From Desulfomonile tiedjei (GTDB lineage Bacteria; Desulfobacterota; Desulfomonilia; Desulfomonilales; Desulfomonilaceae), in the NCBI GenBank assembly GCA_016212925.1, contig JACRDF010000010.1:62001-126000 (forward strand): a stretch of DNA of 64,000 bases. Direction: 5' to 3'. The position numbers and the translations under genes are program-made. Positions within the stretch are counted from its first letter, which is position 1, and each line of letters starts with the position of its first letter. The notes under the pieces were generated by a model. The model searched no databases. It had not been told where the DNA came from and was given only the letters and a program-made list of their open reading frames with translations. Below, in pieces: positions 16,543 through 24,256 of this stretch.

Positions 16543-17217
16543 TCATTCCCCCTTCATCTGCTTAAGGACCATCTGACACTGCTGAATACCTAGGAGCACT
16601 TGAGCCTTAGTCTCTACAAGACTCATTATCTGATGCTCTATTGTCTGGTTCAGGCCAGACAAATTCTCCAAGACCCGCCTCAGATCGACCGTCGTGACAG
16701 GAGCAACCGAAGGCTCCACGACAGGGGAGGGTGTCGTCTCCTTTACTGCTGCTTGTGGCAAATCTGCCACAACCCACTGAGGCATCTTCTTCCACTTCGC
16801 AACGGTCGCGAGAGTCACGCCAGTCGCCTCTGCAAGCACGGTGTTCGTGATCTTGCCTCCACTCTCCACAAACATAGTGAGTGCTTTGTTGAACACCTCT
16901 GGTTTACGTAACGCCCGAGGTCCTCTGGCACTTCGGCGTGAAGGAGAGGGTTTGGGAGCCTCTGCCTTAGCAGGTGCCTTTCTTGCAGTTTTGGCAGGTT
17001 TAGGTGTCTCAACCTTAGCAGGAGTCTTGCGTGCCTTAGCAGGCACAGAAGCAGAGTCTTGTTCTTTCAGTTTTGCCTCCCAGTCCCCGTCCTTTTTCCA
17101 CTTCCCCACAGTAATTGGGTTCACCTTAACCTTAGTGGCAAGGTCCTTGTTCGTTATCTTGCCCTTAGACTTTAGGTACAGACTAAGAGCTTTGTCCTGT
17201 GCCGCTGGCTTTTTCAT
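16543..17217 (-). CDS. Double helix-turn-helix protein, resembles PBSX-type terminase small subunit
   Basis: 224 residues from ATG at 17217 (GAGGGG upstream; a TTG at 17277 is a poorer start). Two copies of one HTH module are present: KALSLYLKSKGKITNKDLA...WKKDGDW (about 8-50) and KALTMFVESGGKITNTVLA...WKKMPQW (about 105-150). This module is typical of the N-terminus of PBSX-family terminase small subunits and of related regulators. Between them is a Lys/Ala/Pro-rich linker like a histone-tail (repeats of APAKAEAPKP type). The C-terminal about 50 residues are a coiled coil. It may be the packaging recognition protein or a DNA-binding regulator; no large subunit follows it, and it points away from the structural genes. 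Confidence 0.7.
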   Translation of the reverse strand: MKKPAAQDKALSLYLKSKGKITNKDLATKVKVNPITVGKWKKDGDWEAKLKEQDSASVPAKARKTPAKVETPKPAKTARKAPAKAEAPKPSPSRRSARGPRALRKPEVFNKALTMFVESGGKITNTVLAEATGVTLATVAKWKKMPQWVVADLPQAAVKETTPSPVVEPSVAPVTTVDLRRVLENLSGLNQTIEHQIMSLVETKAQVLLGIQQCQMVLKQMKGE

Positions 17218-17294
17218 AGTTCCCCTCGGTGCATTAAGGTTGTAGATCTGGGTAACATCTTCTTCGGACAAATGCAATCAATTTCGCCTGGATG

Positions 17295-17314
17295 TGATTT
17301 GTCTAGACACATCA
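17295..17314. promoter_or_regulatory. Near-perfect 20-bp palindrome, candidate operator
   Basis: TGATTTGTCT/AGACACATCA has a single mismatch between its two 10-base arms around GTCTAGAC. It lies in the 216-277-base gap between the minus-strand double-HTH gene and the plus-strand REC-Mrr gene, where a dimeric regulator could control both. Confidence 0.5.
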
Positions 17315-17386
17315 AACCTTCACATCACAAAGCCCAATATCGCTCTTGGCTTCATTAAACTGGCTTTTCTATAGGACAGGTTCTGC

Positions 17387-17417
17387 TTGACAAGAGTTAC
17401 GTACTCGGGGTTAATAT
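17387..17417 (+). promoter_or_regulatory. Sigma-70-like promoter of the REC-Mrr gene
   Basis: TTGACA at 17387-17392 and TTAATAT at 17411-17417, spacer 18-19 bases. It points to the gene at 17494. The downstream leader contains TTCACCACCT at about 17450, which resembles half of the 9829/44395 palindrome. Confidence 0.45.
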
Positions 17418-17493
17418 ATGCCACTCCAACTGAGACGAGGAGGCATGTTCACCACCTGTTATTTCCAAGCTTTAAGGAGCATCGCCGAATTAC

Positions 17494-18375
17494 ATGATAT
17501 TCAAGAAAAATGCCCTCTTCATAATCGAAGTCGGCGAGGAAGATCTTATCGGCGACGTGGTCAAGGAATGGCTTGAAAGCCTCACCGCTGATCCATTCGG
17601 CATTGCTGTTCGCCTGGTGACGAACCGCGAATTCCGCAGTACGGATGTGCAGGGTAAGGACATAATCTTCGTTTTCAATGTGCAAATGCCTGACCCGGAC
17701 GGGTTTGCGGTGCTGTCACATCTCCAACAGATTGGTTCTGTCATTCCGGTCGTGGTGAGTTCTGGTGGAATAACCCCAGATTCATTTTATCATCAGCTCA
17801 GGCTACGTCGAATCCAACTTAGGACGGATCCAGTGTTCATCAACAAGCCTTTTTCCCTTGACCAGTTGGCCGACGTTTTTCTTAATATCTTGTTCTTGAA
17901 CCCTGCTCGGCGTGGCGCACGCGGAGTCGAACTTGTCCGCATAGAGCCTATTAACGTGGAGGTCATAACCCATTTAGCGGTACACAGTGCCGAGCTGTAT
18001 AGCGTGTCTGACCGTTTCTTTGAGGAACTCCTGGCAGAACTTCTTAAGGAAAAGGGGTGGGAGGTGACACTGACGCCTGTGGGTGCGGACAACGGCATTG
18101 ACATAATCGCTATTAGGCATTCAATGGACGAATCGCAAATGATGCTCGTTCAGGCCAAGAGATTTGCAAAGCACAGGAAAGTAGGTGTCGCGGCAGTAAG
18201 AGAACTGCTCCATGTAATTGATGACACCCGTGCCACTTGTGGCATGTTGGCGACGACTTCGTCTTTTACTCGACATGCAGAGGCTAAACAGCTTTCTTAC
18301 AAATGGCGTCTGACGTTGAAGGGCCACTCGGACATTGTTCGCTGGCTTCGGCAGTATCAGGTCAGTAGAAAGTAG
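17494..18375 (+). CDS. Degenerate receiver domain fused to Mrr-type nuclease
   Basis: 293 residues. The C-terminal domain (about 172-290) is an Mrr-like PD-(D/E)xK endonuclease: FFEELLAELLKEKGW, GADNGIDIIA with D203, and LVQAKRF with Q220 and K222, then VREL and a Thr/Ser-rich TTSSF. Mrr enzymes cut modified foreign DNA. Residues 1-130 resemble a response-regulator receiver (FNVQMPDPDGF, Ser89/Ser90, and K118 in FINKPF), but the phospho-accepting Asp is replaced by Asn62. The domain is therefore probably used for binding rather than phosphorylation. A promoter-like pair and an operator-like palindrome lie upstream. Confidence 0.8.
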   Translation: MIFKKNALFIIEVGEEDLIGDVVKEWLESLTADPFGIAVRLVTNREFRSTDVQGKDIIFVFNVQMPDPDGFAVLSHLQQIGSVIPVVVSSGGITPDSFYHQLRLRRIQLRTDPVFINKPFSLDQLADVFLNILFLNPARRGARGVELVRIEPINVEVITHLAVHSAELYSVSDRFFEELLAELLKEKGWEVTLTPVGADNGIDIIAIRHSMDESQMMLVQAKRFAKHRKVGVAAVRELLHVIDDTRATCGMLATTSSFTRHAEAKQLSYKWRLTLKGHSDIVRWLRQYQVSRK

Positions 18376-18603
18376 TGCCAAGTGACCAATGGCTCGCTAA
18401 CAATCTCCGCACCGCTATTCCCAGACTAACAGTGCCCACATCCCATGTCACCAGTATTCCCGCCCACTTAACCCGCCTCCCGCGCTAACCTCCTAATACC
18501 ACTATCTAATTCTGAAACAAACAATAACCGCTCCATGTCTCTCTTTTTGAATTCCAATTAACCACACAGATTCACAATTAACACTGTTCACCAATTAGTA
18601 AAT
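18376..18603 (+). promoter_or_regulatory. C-rich, G-poor leader before the phage head genes
   Basis: The 228 bases before 18604 have very few G on the plus strand and abundant C and A, including long unstructured runs such as CCCGCCCACTTAACCCGCCTCC around 18460-18480. This is the composition of a Rho-loading site and of an unfolded leader. No Shine-Dalgarno sequence is visible before the ATG at 18604. It could control entry of transcription into the late operon. Confidence 0.4.
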
Positions 18604-19188
18604 ATGCCTCACTCAAAAATCGTAATTAAGTCAGATGAGAAGCGCATTATCTACGGCTCTGTCTACGCCCCCATGCTCGTGGATACGCAGGGCGAGATGA
18701 TGAAAGCAGATGAAATCGAGGCTATGGCACACCGCTTTATGCTTTCAGGACGCCTTTCTGCCATAGATACAGATCATAACCTAGTATCTAACGGCACACG
18801 CATAGTTGAATCCTTTATTGCCCGACAAGGAGACCCCGACTTTGAGCCTGGAGAATGGGTCATAGGGGTCAAAGTGTTTGATGACTCAATATGGGACTCA
18901 GTCAAGAAAGGCGAACTGAACGGCTTCTCCTTCTATGGTCTTGTCAATCGTTCAGACGCCGTTGTCTCCCTGTCCCAACCCGTCCGAGGCAGTGGCACCA
19001 CTGAACCCTCGGCAGGTGGTCCTCTCCCCACTCATGACCACACAGTCACTCTGGTCTTTAACGAACAAGCCAGTGTAGAGCCTACATATACCAACGAAGC
19101 CCTCAACCACAGACACTTTGTGTCACGAACTACAGCAACAGAAATCACTTGGGATCACGCTCACCGCTTGATCCTGGACACTAATTAG
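18604..19188 (+). CDS. XkdF-like phage serine protease (prohead maturation)
   Basis: 194 residues matching the XkdF family of putative phage prohead proteases: RIIYGSVYAPMLVDTQGEMM at the start, then AHRFMLSGRLSAIDTDHNL, the VESFIA segment, WVIGVKVFDDSIWDSVKKGELNGFSFYG. Such enzymes trim scaffold and capsid during head assembly. The C-terminal about 60 residues carry His-rich HDHTVTL and NHRHF repeats. It is the first gene of the late operon, directly followed by a scaffold-like protein (18-base gap) and the capsid. The start codon lacks a clear Shine-Dalgarno. Confidence 0.8.
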   Translation: MPHSKIVIKSDEKRIIYGSVYAPMLVDTQGEMMKADEIEAMAHRFMLSGRLSAIDTDHNLVSNGTRIVESFIARQGDPDFEPGEWVIGVKVFDDSIWDSVKKGELNGFSFYGLVNRSDAVVSLSQPVRGSGTTEPSAGGPLPTHDHTVTLVFNEQASVEPTYTNEALNHRHFVSRTTATEITWDHAHRLILDTN

Positions 19189-19206
19189 TACCTCAGAGGC
19201 GTAAGT

Positions 19207-20091
19207 TTGCCCATCAAAATTGAGTCCGAAGAAGCACTTGGTACAGTCGGCATCCTCTCCAGCGCAGACGTTCAGTTCATTAGTATGGTCGCTCACGGGG
19301 CCAACTGGAGACCTTACACCTCAATTAAAACTGAGACAGCAGGAGCCTTAGATATGGCAGGTCAACGTGTACACGCAATAATTTTGCCCCTCGATAATGC
19401 TGATGCAATCCTAAACGATCTGTCTGGGATGGATATTGAGGAACTCAGGAACCTTTTAGGCGATGCCGAGTTTGATGGCATCAAGACAGAAAAAGCAGAG
19501 AAATTTGAGACGACTATTAGATACACACAAAAGGACGAATCTGACTTCAAAGAACAAGCCTTTATCCTTAAGCCCATAGCAGAGACCGGCGCTCAGGTCG
19601 TGTTGGGAGAGATCAAAGACAAGCAAGACGTTCCTACAATCCCCACTGATACCAACCTCCAGGACAGCGCCAAGATCGACACACCTGATCCTATCACCGG
19701 CGTAATCACCGAAATACAGGCGCTCAAAAATGAGGTTCTAGCCAAATTGAATGAAATATCCCCCCGTGGAGGAATTGATACCATGTTCGAGTCTAAAGAC
19801 GAATTGAAAACCTTTATTGTTGATACTGTCAACGAAACACTGGCTAAAGCAGAGGCTGAAAAGCCTGCAACTGTTGAAGTTGAGAAGACTGAAACTGATC
19901 TCACTGACACCATAACTGAACTCGCTCAGAAACTTGGAGAGTTAGAAAGTAACCTTTCTCAGCTTACTGAAAAGACTGAGGCGCTTGCACATACTCCATC
20001 TTGCGCTCCGTCTCCTGATGAGGACGTTGCGATCAAGACTGATAGCAAGAGCAAGTTCGGTACCCTCTTTTCCGTCAAGAAAGCATCCTAA
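19207..20091 (+). CDS. Phage protease-associated scaffold-like protein
   Basis: 294 residues from TTG at 19207 (GAGGCG upstream). The segment ADVQFISMVAHGANWRPYTSI (about 20-40) is typical of phage head-protease/scaffold proteins that follow XkdF. The second half is acidic and alpha-helical with Glu/Lys heptads (about 165-265), as expected of a scaffolding core, and ends in a short basic tail (KSKFGTLFSVKKAS). Position between protease and capsid supports an internal scaffold. I see no catalytic triad. Confidence 0.65.
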   Translation: MPIKIESEEALGTVGILSSADVQFISMVAHGANWRPYTSIKTETAGALDMAGQRVHAIILPLDNADAILNDLSGMDIEELRNLLGDAEFDGIKTEKAEKFETTIRYTQKDESDFKEQAFILKPIAETGAQVVLGEIKDKQDVPTIPTDTNLQDSAKIDTPDPITGVITEIQALKNEVLAKLNEISPRGGIDTMFESKDELKTFIVDTVNETLAKAEAEKPATVEVEKTETDLTDTITELAQKLGELESNLSQLTEKTEALAHTPSCAPSPDEDVAIKTDSKSKFGTLFSVKKAS

Positions 20092-20196
20092 ATAACTTCA
20101 ATTTGTATCCCAATTTGTAACTAACCCACCGGCACTACCCGCGCATAGCCGTAATTGATGCCGCTACCCTTGAATTGATACTGGAGGAATTGATAA

Positions 20197-21138
20197 ATGT
20201 CTGCTCCTACTCATCGCGAGATAGCTCGCAAAGATGATCTTACTGTACTCGATCTCAAAAACACTGGTGGTTACCTCAACGCTGAACAGGCCGATGCCTT
20301 TATTGAGATGACACTCGCGCAACCCACACTTTTAAGTGACATTCGTGTTGACACTATGTTGGCTCCTAAGAAGAAATTGGAGTCTGCTGGTTTTAATAGC
20401 AGGATATTGCACGTCGCTTCTTCAGGAACTGCATTTACTGAAGAGAAGCGTGCCAAGTTAGGTCTAGCCAAAGTTGAACTCGACGTTAAGAACATGCGAG
20501 CCAACGTAAGGCTGCCCTATGATGTTGTTGAAGACAACATCGCCAAGGGAAACTTTCCTGACTGGCTCATGGGTCAGATGTCAAGACGTGCTGCTCTGGA
20601 CATGGAAGAGATAATTGTCCTCGGAGATACGTCCAGCGGTGACGAAGACCTTGCGATCTTTAATGGCGTCCTAAAGCAAGCAACATCTCACGCCATAGAC
20701 AACTCAGGTAATCCTCAAGACGTAGGCATGGACCCATTTGACGCCGCTCTTGTAGAGATGCCGTCTGAGTTTGTTAGAGACCTGGAGAATATGCGTTTCT
20801 ACGTCTCTCCTGTGACAGAGACCTTGTATAAGAGGTATCTGGCGTCTAGGGGGACTGCGCTTGGTGACGAAATGATTCAGGTTGGTGGTAGACGTGTTGT
20901 GACTCACCAGGGAATTCCGGTTTACAGAGTCCCTTGGATGCCTAACAGCAAGTTTCTTTTGACCCACCGCGAAAACATTGTCGCTGGTATCTATCGTCAA
21001 ATCCTTTTGGAGACCGATAAGGACATTGAATCTGAAGAGTACATTTTCGTCTTGTCTGTTCGTTTTGACGTGAAATACCTCGATGGGACTGGCGTGGTCA
21101 AATACACCGGTTTGAACGCAACTATCCCGACTGTGTAA
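20197..21138 (+). CDS. Major capsid protein (HK97 fold expected)
   Basis: 313 residues. Position after protease and scaffold, length and composition fit a major head protein. Recognisable capsid-type segments include the N-terminal arm with DLKNTGGYLNAEQADAFIEM, MRANVRLPYDVVEDNI, and MIQVGGRRVVTHQGIPVYRVPWMP, then NIVAGIYRQI with LSVRFDVKYLD near the end, as in the N4-gp56/XkdG-type relatives. Expression signals are strong: AATTGAT occurs three times before the gene and GGAGG lies 11 bases before ATG. It should be the most abundant virion protein. Confidence 0.88.
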   Translation: MSAPTHREIARKDDLTVLDLKNTGGYLNAEQADAFIEMTLAQPTLLSDIRVDTMLAPKKKLESAGFNSRILHVASSGTAFTEEKRAKLGLAKVELDVKNMRANVRLPYDVVEDNIAKGNFPDWLMGQMSRRAALDMEEIIVLGDTSSGDEDLAIFNGVLKQATSHAIDNSGNPQDVGMDPFDAALVEMPSEFVRDLENMRFYVSPVTETLYKRYLASRGTALGDEMIQVGGRRVVTHQGIPVYRVPWMPNSKFLLTHRENIVAGIYRQILLETDKDIESEEYIFVLSVRFDVKYLDGTGVVKYTGLNATIPTV

Positions 21139-21142
21139 CACC

Positions 21143-21394
21143 ATGATCCAAGTCACGCTGCTCCGAAGACCCCACCAGACGTTTACCTTTCAGGTGGGGT
21201 CTCAGACCTATCGTTTCATCGGCTCACAGACTGTCGAGACAACTAGAGAGATCGCAGAGGCTTGCCTACAGAAGTTTGAGGACGACAAGCCCCTATTTGA
21301 GGTCATTGGACTGAGTGGTGACCCTGACGCTGATGTTTCTCAGGTGCTTGGAATTCAAATGGACTTTGCAGAATGGCCCTCGTCACAACAATAG
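21143..21394 (+). CDS. Small phage head-region protein
   Basis: 83 residues, 4 bases after the capsid gene and overlapping the next gene by 22 bases. Beta-type start (VTLLRRPHQTFTFQVGSQTYRFIG), helical middle, acidic end. Small proteins here are usually head decoration or connector accessory proteins; no family is recognised. Confidence 0.65.
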   Translation: MIQVTLLRRPHQTFTFQVGSQTYRFIGSQTVETTREIAEACLQKFEDDKPLFEVIGLSGDPDADVSQVLGIQMDFAEWPSSQQ

Positions 21395-21927
21395 GCAGTA
21401 AGAACAGCAATTCGTATATCACTTTAGCTTACGCTGATTCTGTTATCTCAGTTTCGTCCATCTATGACACTACAGCATGGAATGCCCTCACAGACGCTGC
21501 TAGAGAGGAAAGGCTTGTTCTGGCCTGTCTCCTTATGAACCGTCTCTCCTGGGCAGGGTTCAAGGTTTACACGAACCAAGCCTTAGCATTTCCCAGGTGG
21601 TGGACCTCCGGGGACGAAATAGAGATACCTGAGAATGTCCAAAAGGCGCAGGCTCTCATTGCCTATGACGTAATTCACCGCGGCACAGTCAATGTTAGTG
21701 ACCCGTCGTCTGGTACGTCCAAAGCCGCTGTCAAAAGCCTGTCCCTCTTTCAGAGTCTCTCTGTAACACGCGCTGATGGGCCGATGAGTCCTGGGGACGC
21801 CTCTCTGTTTGAGATGCTCATTCGCAGCAGCCACTTTCCTATTTATCTGCTGATAGAGCCTTATCTCACTCTGTTTACTGTCCTGCCTGAACCACAAGGA
21901 CCTGAATTGTTAAATGAGGTCACATAG
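21373..21927 (+). CDS. Phage head-tail connector (DnaT-like fold)
   Basis: 184 residues. The opening IGSKNSNSYITLAYADSVI, with ERLVLACLLMNRLSWAGFKVY and ALAFPRWW, is the signature of the DnaT-like/phage adaptor family placed after the capsid gene (head completion adaptor). The 22-base overlap with the preceding gene and 1-base overlap with the next indicate coupled translation. Confidence 0.75.
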   Translation: MALVTTIGSKNSNSYITLAYADSVISVSSIYDTTAWNALTDAAREERLVLACLLMNRLSWAGFKVYTNQALAFPRWWTSGDEIEIPENVQKAQALIAYDVIHRGTVNVSDPSSGTSKAAVKSLSLFQSLSVTRADGPMSPGDASLFEMLIRSSHFPIYLLIEPYLTLFTVLPEPQGPELLNEVT

Positions 21928-22295
21928 TGCTGTCTGAATTTGAGCCTGGAATTTTAGAGATTGTAGGGGAGTTCTTTTCAGACCCAGAGCTGAGAACAAC
22001 TATCAACTACAGGCTTTATATCAAGACAGAGCGAGGCGTGGAAAGCACTAATACTTTCACTCTACCCGCGATCAGATCCAATTTCATGGTTGAGTCTGTG
22101 CCAGTAATGGACGGTACAAAGGTTCAAAGCAGCCTCAGACAGTACATTATCCGCGAGGCAGATTTGCCCCAAGGTGTCACCAGGAACAGTCTTGGTAGAA
22201 ATGACAAGATCATTGATGGCACACAGACCTTAGACATTATTGACATCAACAAAGACCTTGGCTTTGTCATTCAGATAATTACTCAGGGCGCTTAA
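21927..22295 (+). CDS. Phage head closure-type protein
   Basis: 122 residues from GTG at 21927, whose G is the last base of the previous stop. Short, mostly beta. Its place between adaptor and gp10-like protein is that of head-closure (stopper) proteins. Identification rests mainly on gene order. Confidence 0.55.
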   Translation: MLSEFEPGILEIVGEFFSDPELRTTINYRLYIKTERGVESTNTFTLPAIRSNFMVESVPVMDGTKVQSSLRQYIIREADLPQGVTRNSLGRNDKIIDGTQTLDIIDINKDLGFVIQIITQGA

Positions 22296-22691
22296 TTGGA
22301 CATAGAAGTTGTTACTGCTGATTTCAACGTCCTCACCAAGTTAGAGACGTTACTCCCACGAGCGATCAACCTTGGTCTCCATGACTTCATGCGAACCATG
22401 CTGGGGGAAATACAAGGACGCTCACCTTATTGGACAGGCGCACTTACAAGGTCCTGGAAGGAAGAAACGACTGAGAAGGGCTTCACTGTAGGCACAGACC
22501 TTCCTTACGCCATTGTGCTGGAAGAGGGTCGTTACAAGGGTGTTGGTCCTCGTACCGCAGCAAGTGGAGGCGGTATTTATTCCAGACAAGCCGTAGGCGG
22601 CATTATCGCACCACTGCTAAGAAACGACAAGCTAATTGATAAGTGCCTAGACATCGTAATTGAGCAGATCCAAAAACAAATTGAGCAATGA
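22296..22691 (+). CDS. HK97 gp10-like phage protein
   Basis: 131 residues from TTG directly after the previous stop. The pattern RSPYWTGALTRSWKEETT then GTDLPYAIVLEEGRYKGVGPRT is characteristic of the HK97 gp10-like family of neck/tail-completion proteins. It overlaps the next gene by 4 bases. Confidence 0.85.
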   Translation: MDIEVVTADFNVLTKLETLLPRAINLGLHDFMRTMLGEIQGRSPYWTGALTRSWKEETTEKGFTVGTDLPYAIVLEEGRYKGVGPRTAASGGGIYSRQAVGGIIAPLLRNDKLIDKCLDIVIEQIQKQIEQ

Positions 22692-23131
22692 TAGAGCGCG
22701 AATCCATTCTTAATGACATTGTGATCCGGCTGCAAGACATTGATGCTGTCAAACTGGTCACTCGCAACTTCAGGAAAACAGCATCTTTAGCCGAATTTCC
22801 ATCAATATTCATAGTTGACCTTGGAGACACAGTTGACGAGTCCAGCAGCAGAAACTCTGTCAATAACAAACGCAGATTCAAGATAGGCATCGTGTCCATC
22901 ATACAAGGCTCTAGTGAAGAAAGCGCGCCTCAAGAGATAGCCTCTTTTCAGTCCCAAGTAAAGAAAAAGATATACCAAAACAATATGACAGTAGGAACCA
23001 CATATAGAGGTTCTATCCACGAGACTGACACGTCAGTCCTTACATTTCCACCCATAGGCAACAATACAGTCGCGCAAGCAATAGAGTTTGAGATTCTATA
23101 TGCCGAAGACATACGCCGACTGTTTACTTAA
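22688..23131 (+). CDS. Phage tail terminator-like protein
   Basis: 147 residues, alternating strands and helices (FPSIFIVDLGDTV, RFKIGIVSIIQ), beginning with a helix ERESILNDIVIRLQDI typical of tail terminators, and located just before the tail tube gene. Tail terminators cap the growing tail and join it to the head. Identification by order and fold pattern. Confidence 0.6.
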   Translation: MIERESILNDIVIRLQDIDAVKLVTRNFRKTASLAEFPSIFIVDLGDTVDESSSRNSVNNKRRFKIGIVSIIQGSSEESAPQEIASFQSQVKKKIYQNNMTVGTTYRGSIHETDTSVLTFPPIGNNTVAQAIEFEILYAEDIRRLFT

Positions 23132-23171
23132 TACCTGCCCAAGCCCCAATTGATACTGGAGGTCAATTACT

Positions 23172-23681
23172 ATGGCTCACGACGTAGAGAAATTTGTAAC
23201 TGGTGGTGGTATTGTCACTATAAAGAAACTGCCCATCGGTTCTTATACTGATATGGGAAACTGTCCCGAACTGACCGTGGAAACTAAGACAGAGAAACTT
23301 GAACACTTCAGTTCACGAGGCACATTCAAGTCTAAAGATAAGAGCATTACGACACAAAAAACAGCAACACTTAAAATCAAATTGGATGAAGTTGCACAGG
23401 AGCAACTCGCAATGTACTTCCAGGGGATAATTGACGACCAATACTCTATCAGACCCCTCGAAGCCGATGAACTTGAGTACGCTGTCAAATTCGTTCCTGA
23501 CTATGCAAGTGGCGAGGAATGGACTTATGAGTTTTGGAGAGTCAAGATTTCCGCCGCAGGCACCCTGAACCTTATCAAAATGAACGAGTGGGCTGAACTG
23601 GAGTTTGAGGGTGAAATTCTTGAAGACGTTGACAGCCATCCTACCAATAGATTCTGGGGCATGACTAAGCCCACTGCTTAA
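23172..23681 (+). CDS. Major tail tube protein
   Basis: 169 residues. The position between tail terminator and tape-measure chaperones, and the beta-rich composition, fit a siphoviral tail tube protein. Features include GNCPELTVETKTEKLEHFSS near 36-55, AQEQLAMYF and WRVKISAAGTLNLI. An AATTGATACTGGAGG signal lies 18-24 bases before the ATG, the same arrangement as before the capsid gene, consistent with high expression. Confidence 0.8.
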   Translation: MAHDVEKFVTGGGIVTIKKLPIGSYTDMGNCPELTVETKTEKLEHFSSRGTFKSKDKSITTQKTATLKIKLDEVAQEQLAMYFQGIIDDQYSIRPLEADELEYAVKFVPDYASGEEWTYEFWRVKISAAGTLNLIKMNEWAELEFEGEILEDVDSHPTNRFWGMTKPTA

Positions 23682-23694
23682 TTGAGGTTCCCAC

Positions 23695-24081
23695 ATGAAG
23701 TTGACGAAGGCTAATGCCTTGAAGCGTCTCTATCCTGGGGAGAGGTTGAAATACAACGATATTGTATTTGAAATTAAGCCTCTCCCTTTTTCTGATGCAC
23801 TCCAAATCCTAGACACACTTGCTGAGATAGCCACGCTTGCCTCTGAGAACAAACTGAGTGACGTGGTGAAACTTGCCCGAGATGACGTGATACGGGTCTT
23901 AGATAATTGTGTCTCCGTGCCTGACATTGACGAGGAACTTTCAGCAGGTGAATTGCCGCTGCCGCTACTCCCCAGATTGCTCAAAATCGCTTTGGAGCAC
24001 AGTCTCGGCCTGGGGGAATGGCGAGCCTTGGGTCAAGAACTAGGCGAAAAACTAGGCATAAAACTTCTGGCCCAAGGCTAA
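23695..24081 (+). CDS. Tail assembly chaperone, G-type
   Basis: 128 residues following the tail tube gene. Tail chaperones coat the tape measure during assembly. A GTF-like pattern of helices is visible (FSDALQILDTLAEIATLAS..., LLPRLLKIALEHSLGLGEW). Its 3' end overlaps the next frame by 64 bases, the arrangement that yields the G-T fusion by -1 ribosomal frameshifting in lambda-like phages. Confidence 0.75.
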   Translation: MKLTKANALKRLYPGERLKYNDIVFEIKPLPFSDALQILDTLAEIATLASENKLSDVVKLARDDVIRVLDNCVSVPDIDEELSAGELPLPLLPRLLKIALEHSLGLGEWRALGQELGEKLGIKLLAQG

Positions 24082-24248
24082 GCGACGACATTGCTGCTTT
24101 AGCTGCTGCCCTCATCAATCGTTACGGACACTCATACGTCGAGGTTCGTAATTACTCCTTACCCACACTCTTCTACCTCATTGAAAGTTTAGATCAGTCT
24201 GACGCTAACGTTCGGCCTGCCAGTGATCTTATCAACTTTCAACAATAG
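24018..24248 (+). CDS. Tail assembly chaperone, T-type extension (probable -1 frameshift product)
   Basis: 76 codons in the -1 frame relative to the previous gene. Its own ATG has only GGGGGA directly adjoining it, too close for normal initiation, so it is likely read as the C-terminal part of a G-T fusion. GAAAAAC at 24046-24052 allows a lysine tRNA to re-pair after slipping, though it is not a perfect heptamer. The recognisable T part is LSDDIAALAAALINRYG...LPTLFYLIESL. It ends 8 bases before the tape measure gene. Confidence 0.65.
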   Translation: MASLGSRTRRKTRHKTSGPRLSDDIAALAAALINRYGHSYVEVRNYSLPTLFYLIESLDQSDANVRPASDLINFQQ

Positions 24249-24256
24249 ATCCCTCA

